Positions 11,126-22,518 of a stretch of 64,000 nucleotides of DNA are shown in pieces. The DNA is from Entophlyctis helioformis (lineage: Eukaryota; Chytridiomycota; Chytridiomycetes; Chytridiales; Chytriomycetaceae): assembly GCA_025526915.1 (NCBI GenBank), contig JAHLKH010000008.1, positions 212,757-276,756 on the forward strand, in the 5' to 3' direction. Under the pieces are notes generated by a model that made no database searches, had not been told where the DNA came from, and was given only the letters and a program-made list of their open reading frames with translations. How positions within the stretch are numbered: position 1 is the stretch's first letter; every line of letters begins with the position of its first letter. The translations under genes were made by a program, and so were the position numbers.

Positions 11126-12778
11126 CTACAGCGACAAAAGTGTCAGTCGGGCGGCTACGACGTCGCCAGCATGGCAGGAGCAGGCGGCCACGACTGTACC
11201 TGCAATAAGCGACGCAAACTGTGGCCGTGAAGCCGTGCCGCCTGGTCCGCCCTGTCCCGTCACCGCCACATCGCTATCCTCGTCGATCGCGCCTTCCTCC
11301 TCGTCCTCGTCATCGTCCTCGTCTTGGACGCCTAGCTGGCTCGGTCGCGATACGTTCTGCTGCACGGCTTGCGCAGGCCGCCTTGCCACAAACGCCGACG
11401 CCGGCGCCGTCGCAGCAGCTGTTGTGGTTGCGGCAGCTGTTGTTGCTGGCATGGACGCGATGCCGGACGCGCCACCTGCTGGCAAGACAGACGACGGTTT
11501 GGGAATACGCACCTTGATCTGCGGCCGTGGTGGTTGTGGCGGCTGTGCCGGTAATGCTGGCGCTGCAGGTGTTGCTGCAGGTGTTGCCGCCGCCGACATC
11601 GTATAAGGATCGAGCGAACCCATCATTGCTGCTGCTGCCACCAGACGATGCAGCGAACATCCACGTACAAGCATCAGTGCCGTGCTGTGCCATTGCAGCA
11701 CGTGGGCTCACTCTAGCGGGCTCTGACCTGGCTTGGCTTTCTTGACCGTCGATCGTCGGATGGGCGATGTCTTGCGTTTCTCTGCATGCCATCCCATGCA
11801 CGCGGTGAGACTGCGCAGCATGGATGCATGAGAGTGGCTGTGTGGAACTCACTCTTCTTGTCAGTGTACGTGTCGCGGTCGGTGTCGGAATCGCCTTCGC
11901 CGTACACCGATCCAGTTGCCGCCGGCGACGACTGCCGGTCAGCTGCCGCCGTGATCCTGGACAACACGACATCAGCCATCCAGTGCATCCAGTGCATCCA
12001 GCGCATCCAGTGCATCCAGTGCATCCAGTGTATCCGGCCCAACGTACTTGCGATTGGCGACTCGCGACGACATGCGGCCGAGACCCAGACACTTTTCAAG
12101 GTGCGGGGCATAGCGGGCGGCCGGCAGCTGGTTCTGGCATTGCGGGCAGTCGTACTTTTCGCCGTTGGTCAGCGACGGGTTGCAGCCAAACACGTCCTGT
12201 CCCGGTACCGAGGCTGGGCCATTGTTAGTTTCCTTATGGTGCGCCAGATCAAGTGCCAGCCATCGGCGTACAAAACACTCGGCATCTGTTGCGGGGAGTG
12301 GGGTGCCAAGACAGCCGCAGTCAGTCGGGCGAGTGACACAGTGACACAGTGGCACAGTACACGGCAAGAGCCAGCGAGAGCGACTTGCTTGGTGTGGCAC
12401 ACTTGGCAGACGGATCGGTCAAGCTTGTGCAGGCGGTGGACATCAAACAGCACCTCGACGACGGCCTCGTTTAAGATGTCGTCCCACACGGCCTTGGCCT
12501 GTCGGTGCGGCGCACATGGGCGGTGGGTGCCGCAGTTTGTATGCGCCATGCAGGCTCGTCAGCTGCCTGCTGCTCGACAGTCATCAAGCAGAGGCGGTGC
12601 GTGCGACTGGCTGCGTTGGCTGCGGCTGCCTTCGACCGTCTGGCGTGCTTACAATGGCATCTCGCAGGGCGTCGGGCATGCCGCCAGCAGCAGCCGGTGT
12701 GCCCGGCGCGGCGGCCGCAGATGCTGCCAGCGTGCCTGCTCCTGCAGCAGCGTCTTCGGTCTTGATGGACGCCGACAT
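11126..12778 (-). CDS. SGF11: SAGA-associated factor 11 (SGF11/ATXN7L3-like)
   Basis: Subunit of the SAGA deubiquitinase module, which removes ubiquitin from histone H2B. Six exons fit (12653-12778, 12385-12498, 12048-12232, 11853-11956, 11728-11781, 11126-11634) for 363 residues. The N-terminal helix that binds the module is around ILNEAVVEVLFDVHRLHK. The diagnostic C2HC zinc finger in exon 3 is YDCPQC, then AARYAPHLEKCLGLGRMSSR. A basic patch RKRKTSPIRRSTVKKAK follows and suggests nuclear targeting. The tail is Ala/Pro-rich, then acidic (DEDDDEDEEE). The acceptor before exon 3 is uncertain: AAG at 12233 keeps frame, while a CAG farther upstream, near the minus-strand ATGCCGAG, would shift it. 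The gene is divergent from MscL (262 bp shared upstream region) and convergent with NMT. Confidence 0.85.
11976..12036. repeat. 9-10 bp repeat (GCATCCAGT) in an SGF11 intron
   Basis: Six to seven units of TGCATCCAG. On the minus strand they would read Leu-Asp-Ala, but a good GTACGT donor just before them (12047-12042) and an in-frame acceptor after them place them in intron 3. Confidence 0.8.
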
Positions 12779-13040
12779 GTGGCTGTCGACGCTGCTGCTT
12801 GGCGTCGTGAGGCGGATTAACGGGCAAACTCGCGATATTCAACCATCGTGGCCTGTCGTCCGTCGCCTGTCGTCTGCTGCCAGCGCCATGCCTATGTCGC
12901 TCTGCTGCTCTTGCACAGCGACTCCTTGGCGATCGCCGCTGTCCCGCCCTCTCTCGGCCTGATCCGCCTGCACCGCTCTTAACGCCGCACATTTTCGACT
13001 TTTCTTCACCTGTCACCCGCATCCTCGAAAAATCCCCGCA
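12779..13040. promoter_or_regulatory. Shared divergent promoter region of SGF11 and MscL
   Basis: 262 bp between two divergent start codons. It must hold both promoters. I see no TATA box; the last 80 bp before the MscL start are pyrimidine-rich, consistent with a fungal leader. Confidence 0.5.
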
Positions 13041-14025
13041 ATGCAGGCCAGCACCTCGTTCAAGAACAGCGCGGCCGCCGGCTTCAAAAAGGTTGGCAGC
13101 AACCTCAAGGGCGGTGCCGTCAAGAGCATCGGCGCCGTCGGCTCCGTGCTCGACGATTTCAAGACCTTTCTTGACCGGTACGTCTCCCGTGCGTGCTGTG
13201 CACAGACATGAACGCCTCGTTTGGGTTCAGCGACCCGTATTTTTGGCCCTCATGCACCACTGGCCCTCACTCACTCACACATACACACCTCACACACTCA
13301 CAACTCTCACACACACACCTCACGCCCACAGCGGCAACGTGATCGACCTCGCCGTCGGTATCGTCATCGGCGCCGCCTTCACGTCCATCGTCACCTCGTT
13401 TGTGAACGACCTCATCTCGCCCATCATCGGTCTGGCCACGCAAAACAACCTCGAGAACAACTACGAGATCCTGCGCTGCCCGGGCAACATCACCGACTGC
13501 CGCGACCGCAAGGGCACCTGGAACACGCCGGCTGAAGGTACGTCTGATCGAGCCGTGTGGTTGCCTGGCCCTCGAGTCCTGGTGCCGGTCGTCCACGTCG
13601 ACCCTGCATGGCCCATTCGTGGTATCCCCCCTTTTGGCTGACCCGCAAATTTTCTTCATTCCAACTACCAACGCCTCATCACCACAGCCAACAAGGCCGG
13701 CATCGTTACATGGAACTGGGGCCGCTTCATCCAGGTCGTCATCAACTTCCTGATCATCTCGGCCATCGTCTTCTTTATCGTCAAGGTCTATGCCGCCACG
13801 TTCAGACGCCCCGCGCCAAAGGTCGAGAAGGACTGCCCATTCTGCACCAAGGCGATCCCTCTGGGTGCTCGTCGCTGCCCGCTGTGCACGTCGCACTTGG
13901 ATACTGATGATCTGAAGGTTGCTGACGAAACTGCGGTCGAGGTGTCCAAGGACACGATCGTCGACATGGAGATTGTCCCCACTGTGGCTTCCACCAAGCC
14001 CGCCGTTGTGCAGATCGGCAAGTAA
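13041..14025 (+). CDS. mscL: Large-conductance mechanosensitive channel (MscL) with C-terminal zinc-ribbon motif
   Basis: MscL opens a wide pore under membrane tension to release osmolytes. Exons 13041-13177, 13332-13537 and 13688-14025 give 226 residues against about 136 in E. coli. A ~45-residue extension rich in Ala, Lys and Ser precedes TM1. TM1 is unmistakable: [20 protein letters not shown], then [10 protein letters not shown]. The periplasmic-side loop is followed by TM2 around [20 protein letters not shown]. After TM2 comes CPFC, 10 residues, CPLC, a candidate four-Cys metal site also known in some bacterial MscL homologues. An acidic tail follows. The two introns and fungal neighbours show it is a resident nuclear gene and not bacterial contamination. 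The likely site is the plasma membrane of the wall-less zoospore or an organelle membrane; the sequence does not say which. Confidence 0.93.
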
Positions 14026-14039
14026 GCCGGCCTGTATCA

Positions 14040-14045
14040 AATAAA
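14040..14045 (+). terminator. Polyadenylation signal of MscL
   Basis: AATAAA lies 15 nt after the MscL stop codon. The convergent OGT stop is at 14128, so the 3' spacing is very tight. Confidence 0.6.
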
Positions 14046-14127
14046 CCATGCATTTCAAGGTTTGGTCACTGCCTTTATGTCAAGCCTTAAAACGCCGGTC
14101 AAGCACCTTGAGACGAACGATAATGCT

Positions 14128-17100
14128 CTAGCCCGAGTCCGTGTCGGACACCCACAGACACCGCGTGCCCACTTTGCCAGCCGAAGTGCTCCGAGTCAGC
14201 GTCATGGCCGTGTGCGTGGACGGGTGGTGCTGCGCGTCTGAATACTCTGCTTGGCTGCGCTGCCGCACTCGAGCAAAACCGCGCTCCCACTTGGCATATG
14301 CAGCAGACACGCCCTGCTCAAGCCCGCGCACCCATCGTGGCGTGTCAAACAGCGGCATCGTGTCTCGCGTCATAAACAGTCGGCGTCGCAGATCGACAGC
14401 AAGTCCGCTGGGCACAAAGATGTGGGTCGGATGCTGAACCGTCGGGAACATGACCGGCCGGCGCTCGCTCCGCTGCAACGACGACGCTCCTAGGCTCGAG
14501 ACCCGCACGGTAGGCGACACCAGCTGCTCGGTGTAGCTTTTCCATCCCGCAATCGGCGTCCACGCCCATCGCATGCTGTTGGCAAGCATCACTGCGCGGT
14601 CTTCATACTCCTGGTACGAGTTGACAACCATGTAGTGGCCAAGAAGGTTGGGGTCCGACAGCCGCGGCAGATCAATGTCGATGCCCAGTCCGTGCACGCT
14701 GCGGTCGCCCTTGGCCACGAATGCCGCATCGGCGGGCTGCCAGCTGCCCGTCGCATACGCCACCGACGCCGCAACCCGGCTGCACATCTTAAAGTCGTAC
14801 TTGGGGTACGTCACAATCGGCGTGCCGCTCCACAGGATGTCGGCGGCTGTCGTATGCGCATTGCACTCGGGCGTGTCCAGGAACATGTCTGCGATCCGTC
14901 CACGGTGGATGTGCAGGTGCTTGGGTGCCACATCTGTTGGATTCGCGCCAGACGCCAGTCAGCCACACCGTCGCCATCCATGCAGAGCATTGCCAAGAAG
15001 AGCGACTTACCAGTAAAGACAAGACGGCGTGCAACGTCTTCGCCAACCAGCTCGACGGCTTTGCGTCGCAGGTGCGCCTCGCCAGCGGGCGGGAACCGCA
15101 ATAGCCACATGATCGAGTTGGGCACTCGCTGCAGAATCCTCATCCACACGGCAAAAATGTCTGGATCGACCTTGTACAGCTGGTTGAAGTTGGCAAAGAT
15201 GACCGTGTCCTCGGGCAGAGTCGGGAATAACTCTTGGCGCATCTTGAGCCGCCGCATCTCTTCCTTGCGCCACGCTTGCAGCTCGCCCGCCGTCATGATC
15301 GCCTCGACTGGATCAGACGTGATGTTGGGCCTTGGCGTGCCCGTGGTCGGCGTCAAGGATGATGCGGGCGACGACGATGCTGCCAAGGTCGAGGCAGACA
15401 TCAGGCCGCCGTCAGTTGACCGACGAGACTTTCGGAACGACAGCGACCGAACCAAGCCCTGACTTTGAGCCTGTGCCTGTGCCAGCGCCTGTGCCTGTGC
15501 TTGAGCTTGAGCCTGGGCCTGAGCTTGCAGAACCGATTCGGGAACGCCATACACCCCCGCATCAAGCTCGCGGACAATGCGGTCGATCTCCAGATCCTCG
15601 TGCTCGCGGAACCCTTGACGGTGATCATTCACGAAAAACGAGTGTGGCATGTACACCATGGCTTCCGTGTAGATACGGTTGCGATCGTCGTCACGCACAA
15701 TCGGCCCGCGGGGCACAATCTCTGGGTTGGGATGAGGCCCAACCTCGTCGTCCTGGAGCGGCTCGCCACACACAAACTTGCGAGGACAGGCAATCTCATC
15801 CACCACCAAGTAGTCGATCCAGCGGTACTTGAGGTGGTCAAAGAATGCCGTGTCAACGTCATCGTCGGCCGCCCCTGGCGCTGCTGCAGATGTCGATGTT
15901 GAGTGGTGCGCACCACCACCGACTGTGCTGCGGCCAAGCGTGCTGCCACTCGTAGTGCTGGCCAGATCGGTGCCGCTCGCATTCGCACCAGCATGCTGGT
16001 ATCCAAACTCGCTTCGCACATCCGATCCGTCCTCGTCGCCACTAGCATGGCTGGCAGCCCGATATCCAGCCTCGCCTTCCTCAATCGGGTCCTCGAGATC
16101 GATCGGGTCTGGATGCTCGGGATCATTGACACGTCCAGCACCCATAGTGCCTGCAAAGCCCATGAGCGCGATCTGGATGGGGGCCGGCCGCGCCGCAAAG
16201 ATCTCGTTGCGTCCGCCCTTGGTGTATCCGTTGAGGTTGCAGAGCACATGAATCTGGTCGACAAGCGCGATTCTCTCGACAATCTGCTGCGTCGACCACT
16301 GGGACACGTCAATGAACACATCTGCGCCGCGCTCAATGGTTGCACGGTACGGCGATCCGTCAGACGGCGAAAGCGAGTAGCAGACCACGCGGAAGCGGGA
16401 CTTGTCGTGCAAGCCAAACACAGACTGCATGAGGTGTGCGAGCGGGTGGTTGGTGAAATCGGACGAGATGTATCCAATGTTGATGCGGCCATTAGCAGGC
16501 GGCGGAACTGGGTATGGGTACGGAAACTGGAGAGCGCGGCTCATGGCAGAGGCAACGTCTGTCTGCGGCGCCAGAAGTCGGCTTGCAGCCACGCCGCTGC
16601 CACTGGACGCTGCTTGCATCAACCGCTTGCTCAGAGTGCTTGGGCGAGTCGGGAATCCAGGGAACCAGTCGCTCGTGGTCACGTTCCAGTAGACACGGTC
16701 GGCATTCCGCCGACTGATCTCGCGGACAACCCATGCAGGCAGGGACGCGTATGTGAATGTGTGGAACGGCAGCACGGTGGGCACACCTCGCGGCGTGGTC
16801 TTGGCAGCGTCATCGAGCTGCTGAAGCACAATGCCCTTGATCGTCTCCAGGTTCTGCGAGCGCGACTCCCACTGGCAGACAAAGAGCAGCGAGTTGACAA
16901 AGTTGCAAAACGCTTCGATAAAGTCTGGCTTGACCGCAAGCGCGCGGCGGTACAAGTCAATCGCCTCCTCAACACGGCCGAGGTCCTTGAACACGTTGGC
17001 GAGGTTGGCGAGCGCAATGTAAAAGTCTGGCTGGATGGCAATGGCGCGCTGGTAGCACGAGATGCCTTCCTCGACTTGGCCGCGGTCCTTGAGAGCCGAG

Positions 17101-18075
17101 CCCAGGTTGGTGTACAGGTGCACATGGGCGGGATCGAGGGCCAGACCGAGCTCGTACCACTGGATCGACTCTGCAATGCGCTGCGGTGCCAGTAAGATGC
17201 CGAGATTGTTGCAAGTGTTGGCTGTCGGGAAGATTCCGAGCGACACATAGTAGAACTGGATGGCCAGAATGATGAGGCTGGCGTCTTGGTAGATCTTGGC
17301 GAGCGTCTGCAGGATCGACGAGGTGGTTGGATGGTGCAGCGCATCCGACTCATGCTGCCGCTGCTTGACAATCATCAGAGCTTGGGCCGGGGTGATGGAT
17401 GCCGGCGGTAACACAGTCGTGGATGCGCTTGCGAAAATGGATGCGATGTCGACGCCGACAGCCACAAGACCCTTGAAGTACTCCTGCTTGGCAGAGACAA
17501 AGTCGTTTGCAGCAAAGAAGAGATTGCCCTTGGCAAAGTACAGATCTCGGCGACGCTCTGTGGTGAAGCCGCTGCTCTCGCCTGGGACCGCATTTCCCGA
17601 TGCTCTGATCAGCGCTATCCGGGCTTGCTTACGCTGCTCCGTCTCCAACACAGCCAAAGCAAACGCGCCATCCATCTCTGGCAGAGACACGTCGGTGGCC
17701 ACGCTGTGATGGCCAGCGTTGTTGGCCATGGTCAGCTGGTCAAAGCGCTCGTCTGGTGCAAACTCGGACTCGATGAGCCTCTCGATCGACTGGTACACAT
17801 CGATGGCCTCCTTCCAGCGACCCTGCGTGCTGAGCAGGCCGGCGAGGTTGATGCTGGCATCCCAGTACTTGGGCCGGATTGAGATGGCCGTGCGGTAGTA
17901 GTACTCGGCAAGTTGCAGGTTGGTTGCGGCATCCGTGGGGACAGGCAGGATCTCTGATCCGTGCTTGAGGACGGTTGGCACAGCCGCAGCGGAGTCGCCC
18001 ATCTTGGCAGCATGCTGTGCCAGAGCCTAGATGTCAAAATGAGCATCGATGCACACGGGCAGAAACAGACGTGTT

Positions 18076-18108
<33 letters not shown>

Positions 18109-20749
18109 TCCAATGGACACCAGATGGAATGGCAAGCGAAACAAACGCACACGATGAGTTGTGCCCAGGTTGGAGTACGCTTCGGCAAACTGCGGCTGGA
18201 CGTTGAGGATGATCTTGTTGTAGTAGATGGAGAGGCTGTGCAGGTTGAGCGAGTAGCACGTGCAGCCGAGCAGCAGGAGCGTAGGCAGATGGGACTGGTT
18301 GACGTTGTACAGGTCCTGCAGAATGGCAAGCGCCCCTGCATAGTCCTGCGTGTTGTACTTGGTGTGCGCGAGTTGCAGCAGATAGTCGAACCATTCCTTG
18401 CGTGCTGGATGTGGCTGCACGGGGCTGAGCAGGACAGGTGCAGGCACGCCAACCAAACCGCCAATGGCCGTTGCGCCGGACACGCCGAGAACAGCGGCTT
18501 GGTACTGGACAGCCTGGGCTTGCAGCTGAGGCTGGACGTATGCGTGGGGGCCATGAGCTTGAGCGTGTGCGTGAGGGTGTGCAAGCATAGCCACAGCCCC
18601 GTCAGCAGCAATCTGGCCAACCTGATATGCGGACGGGATGGCGTGCAATGGATGCTGCTGGTGCATGTATTGCTGCTGCTGCTGATGTGGAAGTAGTTGT
18701 TGGATGTACGCTGCCTGCTGCTGTTGCTGCTGTTGCTGCTGTTGCTGTTGTTGCTGTTGTTGCTGTTGTTGCTGCAAATAGAGCTCTTGAGGATACGCGG
18801 GCTGCGGCTGCTGGTACACAACTGGCGGGTATGGACCAAAGTTGGAGTAAGGGCCAATGTCTGCAGGGTAGTGGCCAAAGGACGGGCCGTTTGCCATGTA
18901 GACGATGCTTGTGTATGGAATGGCGTGTACGTTGGACGGCAGGTTGGGCTGGGACTGACGCGAATAATAAAAGGTGCGTGGCGACAGAGCGTGCAGACCG
19001 GCCATTGGCGACATGGGGAGGTTGGGCGAGAGGGGTGTTTGAAGCTGCTGCTGCTGCTGCTGCTGCGGGTACTGCAGTGGATGCAACAGGAACTGCGGCT
19101 GCTGATGTTGCTGCTGATGTTGCTGGATCTGCTGCGACTGGTGGGACGGCTGTTGCACATGCGGTGGAAATACATCAGTCGCATGGGCAACTGATTCCTG
19201 AATCTGTTGCTGCAGATGCTGCTGCTGCTGCTGCAGTTGCGCCTGCTGGTACTGGAACTGCTGGTACTGAGCCTGCTGCTGCTGTGCGTGTTGTTGTTGC
19301 TGCATCTGCATCTGCTGCTGCTGTGTGAATGACAATGCACGAGCGTGTGCAAGGGCAGAAGCATCCGTCGAATGTGTGCCGGCGGTCCCTAATGTGGATG
19401 ATCCAGGGGCAGATCCAGGGGCAGGTCCAGGGGCAGACGATGGTTGAATGCGGAAAGCGTTTGCAGCAGCGGCAGCAGCACGGCCGAACATGCGCTGCGG
19501 CATGGACAGGATTCTGCCAGCAGCCGATGACGCCGACGATGAAGCAGGTGACGTGGCCGATGGTGAAGCGATCGGGCCAGGTTGTGCATGAGCAGACTCG
19601 GTATGTGAATACGCAGCCAATGCGGATGCCGACGTTGACGCAGCCAAAGTGCTGTGGATGGTGGGCAAGGTGCCCAGAGGGCCTGTGGACATGGACGACA
19701 GCATGTCGCTGATGGACAGCGTGCGCTTGTGTAAGAGTCTGCTGTCCTTACTGCTGCTGTTGCTGCTGCTGTTCTTGCTGAGCTCGCTTGCGTTTCTAGT
19801 TGCAGCGTCGTCGTGGCGGCTGCTCTGCACATTGCGGTTTGTCGTGTCGCTCTCGCTGCCGTTGCCGTTGGTGAAGCTTCCTGCGTGGCTGGGATGGGCG
19901 TTGTGGCTGGGGTAGACAAACGACGACATGGCTTGAACAGATGGGGCAGGCGGCGTAGATGGTGCAAATGACGCAGATGGTGCAGATACTATCGTTGACG
20001 GAACGGCCAGCGCGGCTGTGGGCTGCTGTAGTTGCTTGTGGTTGGTGATGCCGTTGGGTCCGTCTGGCAGCGATAAAGAAGCAGTGGCAGGGAAGGACGG
20101 GCGGGCAAGGGGGGAAAGGACGGAGATGCGGAAGATTCGTCAGAGCGGTCGGAGTGTCAGTCAGCCATCGCCATCGCCATCGCCATCGCCAGCCGGTCAC
20201 GTATCAGTGAGTCAGCCAGACAGCCGGCCAGGCCATCCAGCCATGTATCCAGCCAGGCATCCGTGTGTGCACAGCAAGCGACTGAGCCACCACCAATCGC
20301 AACGCATCCGAGCGATGCGTCAGATGCGGTGCCAGCGGTCACGCGCCGGGCCATGAACGTCAATGGCAGGAGGCGGAAGGGAAGGGGGAAGAATGCATGC
20401 CGCATCTGAGCGGGCTGCCAAGGAGTCTGAAGGGGAACGCACCTGTTGTGCCTGCTGCTGCTGTGTCTGCTGCTGCTGTTGTTGTTGCCAGCGGCCCTGT
20501 CTGCGAGTCCGTCAACGGCGTTGATGCCGACACTGGCCACGATGGCTCGGCGACGGTGTCCTGTGAGAGAGTGATGCGCGGTAGATCCAACGGCGACGGG
20601 ATGGAATTGGCCGCCTGCTGCTCCTGCTCCTGCTGCTCCTGCTGCTGCTCATGAATCTCTCCCTCCAGCGTGTGTGATTGCGCTTGCTGCTGTTGTGGCT
20701 GTTGCGGCTGCTGCGGGTCGCGGGGATCGTTGAGTGCGAGGTGCACCAT
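14128..20749 (-). CDS. OGT: O-GlcNAc transferase (GT41) with polyQ N-terminus and TPR repeats
   Basis: Transfers GlcNAc from UDP-GlcNAc to Ser/Thr of nuclear and cytosolic proteins. Exons 20443-20749, 18151-20015, 15011-18026 and 14128-14933 keep frame and give about 1,997 residues; a shorter model starts at 19929. The first ~600 residues are Gln/Pro/Ser-rich with long polyQ. TPR units follow, e.g. [28 protein letters not shown] and [20 protein letters not shown]. The catalytic half has [18 protein letters not shown] (active-site His region), [31 protein letters not shown] (UDP-contact Lys) and [15 protein letters not shown], and ends with the PLFDTPRW helix. A long disordered insert including an Ala-Gln repeat splits the catalytic domain where animal OGT has its intervening domain. 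This is the metazoan/plant-type enzyme, absent from most Dikarya. Confidence 0.9.
18076..18107. repeat. (GCAA)n microsatellite in an OGT intron
   Basis: Eight uninterrupted units inside the 124-nt intron between OGT exons 2 and 3. Confidence 0.9.
18709..18774 (-). repeat. PolyQ-coding CAG/CAA repeat in OGT
   Basis: About 22 consecutive Gln codons mixing CAG and CAA, so it is less slippage-prone than a pure CAG tract. Shorter Gln runs occur near 19045-19065 and 19200-19330. Confidence 0.85.
20160..20192. repeat. (ATCGCC)n hexanucleotide repeat in OGT intron 1
   Basis: Four to five CATCGC units in the 427-nt intron between the proposed first and second OGT exons. The rest of that intron shows no feature. 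Confidence 0.75.
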
Positions 20750-21093
20750 GATGGAGCACGGTGGTGGTGGCCGCAGTTGTGGTGTGGGCCGTTGGTAGGG
20801 CGACAGGGGCGACAGGGGCGAGCGGGGCGAGCGGGGTGGTTGCGACGGGGTGCGCATCGTGCAGGGGAGAGTGTGCGAGCAAGAGGAGCGTCAGCCGCCA
20901 GTACTTTGCAGATGGATCGGCAAGAGCAGGCAGGAGGCGGCGGCGCAATCGTGCAGCATCTGCGTGTCTGCGTGTCTGCGTGTCTGTGTGGCCTGCGTGG
21001 CCGTCTGCCGGCCTGGGACCGCCTGGACAAGCACCAAAAGCCCGACCCGGCCGCCAAGCACTGCCACATGCCCGTTGGCCAGCGCCTCAGAAA
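20750..21093. other. Intergenic stretch upstream of OGT
   Basis: About 340 bp between the OGT start and the 3' end of the Ser/His-rich gene. It contains ACAGGGGCG and GCGTGTCT repeats. No TATA box or gene was recognised. Confidence 0.5.
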
Positions 21094-21716
21094 TTAAGGA
21101 TTAAGACCTTTGGGTGGTGGTGGTGGCTGCAGGCGATGGCGGCAGCGATGGTGGAGAAAGGAGGCAGCGGGATGGCAGGCAATGACAGGCAATGGCAGAC
21201 ACGTACCGCCTCAAAGGCACGGGCAGCAGGTGCAGCGTCCAGCGCTGCAGACCTTGCCGCGCTTGCGCTTGGCGTCAAGAGCGCCAGCGATGCTGGCGGG
21301 GCTGCTGTAAGAGCAAGCGGCAAAGGTGCTGCAACAGCAACAGAGAGGCGGCGTGGGGTGGCGTGCAGTGCTGGAGATCGAGGCCGTCTGTACGGCGCCG
21401 TGGTGCTGATGCCAATGCTGTTGCTGTTGCTGCTATGGTGGTGGTGGTGGTGGTGGTGGCCAATGTGCCGGCGGTGCGACGATGGCAGCGACGATGCCGT
21501 GGCATGGATCATGGGCGATCGGTGCACGCCCAGCGACGACAAGGATGCCGCCGCCGACGATGCCAGTGGCGAGGAGATGGGCGGAAGCGGCAGCGGTAGT
21601 GCTGGCATGGTGCCGAGACTGCTGCTGCTGCTGCTTGGATCGTGCTGGTTGGCGTCCGCCTCGTCAGCACGGCGGCTCTTGCTGCTGTTGCGGCCGCCCG
21701 TCATGACCCGTCGCGG

Positions 21717-21747
<31 letters not shown>

Positions 21748-22454
21748 CCGACCCAGTGCGCCGACCCAATCGGGACGCTTGCCATGCCCGGCGAGCCCAA
21801 GAAGCTCGAAGCTGCAAAGGCATGCCGCACAGACGAGGCATCGCTGTCGCTGTTGTAGCTGCCCGTGTACGAACTCGCACTGCTGTACTGGTCGTCGTCG
21901 TCGTCGTCCTCGTCGTCAAGGTTGTCGGCGTGCTCGTCATACGGGTCATGGGGGCCATGGTGGTGGCTCGCCTGGGTGCTGCGGTAGTGACGGTGATGGT
22001 ACGGCTGGCGGTCGCTCGACATGCTGCTTCGGCTCTGGTTAAAGGCCGAGTTACTGTACATGGGCTGTCTGCTGCTGCCGTTGTTGCTGTCGTTGCTGCT
22101 GCCGTTGTGTCCGGCTTGAACCGCACCGCTCGACACTGAACCAACACATGCTGTTGTTGCTGATGCTGTTGTTGCTGCTGTTGTTGCTGCTGTTGTTGCT
22201 GATGCTATGGATGCTCCTACAAGCGAGGCTTCTGTGCTTGGCTCTGCATCGGCTCCGTACTCGTCGGTCGACAGCGGTCGTTTGCGCATTGGCCCCATGC
22301 TGGCTGTGTACGGCTGTGTACGACTGTTGCTACTGCGTCGGTGTGCACCGCAACGTTTGAAATTGACGGGGAAAATTCGCTCGCTCCGAGCGCTCATGTG
22401 GAGCTGTACAGAGGCATTGTGGCATGCTCCTTTACTCCATTCACATCCATGCAT
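21094..22454 (-). CDS. Unrecognised Ser/His/Ala-rich protein
   Basis: I do not recognise a family. One long exon (21207-22454, or from an internal ATG at 22298 that begins MGPMRKRPLSTDEYG) ends at a good GTACGT donor. A short second exon (21094-21126) would add PPPPPKGLNP. Without the splice, translation continues to 21087. The protein is low complexity: poly-Ala/Thr, poly-Asn/Ser, a run of eight His, an acidic patch DNLDDEDDDDDD, and Ser-rich stretches. KRP near the start could be part of a basic nuclear signal. It could be a regulatory or RNA-associated protein, but nothing proves that. The frame stays open for more than 410 codons with a consistent splice site. Confidence 0.45.
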
Positions 22455-22518
22455 GAATCGTACAATATGAGACCGTTGTCTGTGTCATGATCTCGCACAC
22501 TTGGTATCCAGCTTGCAT

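Noticed and set aside
13041..14025. Bacterial contamination as the source of MscL
   Set aside because: Two introns with canonical borders and tight placement between eukaryotic genes show it is a native nuclear gene.
18627..19328. Poly-Leu and poly-Ala frames opposite the OGT polyQ region
   Set aside because: These are antisense readings of CAG/CAA repeats inside the OGT exon.
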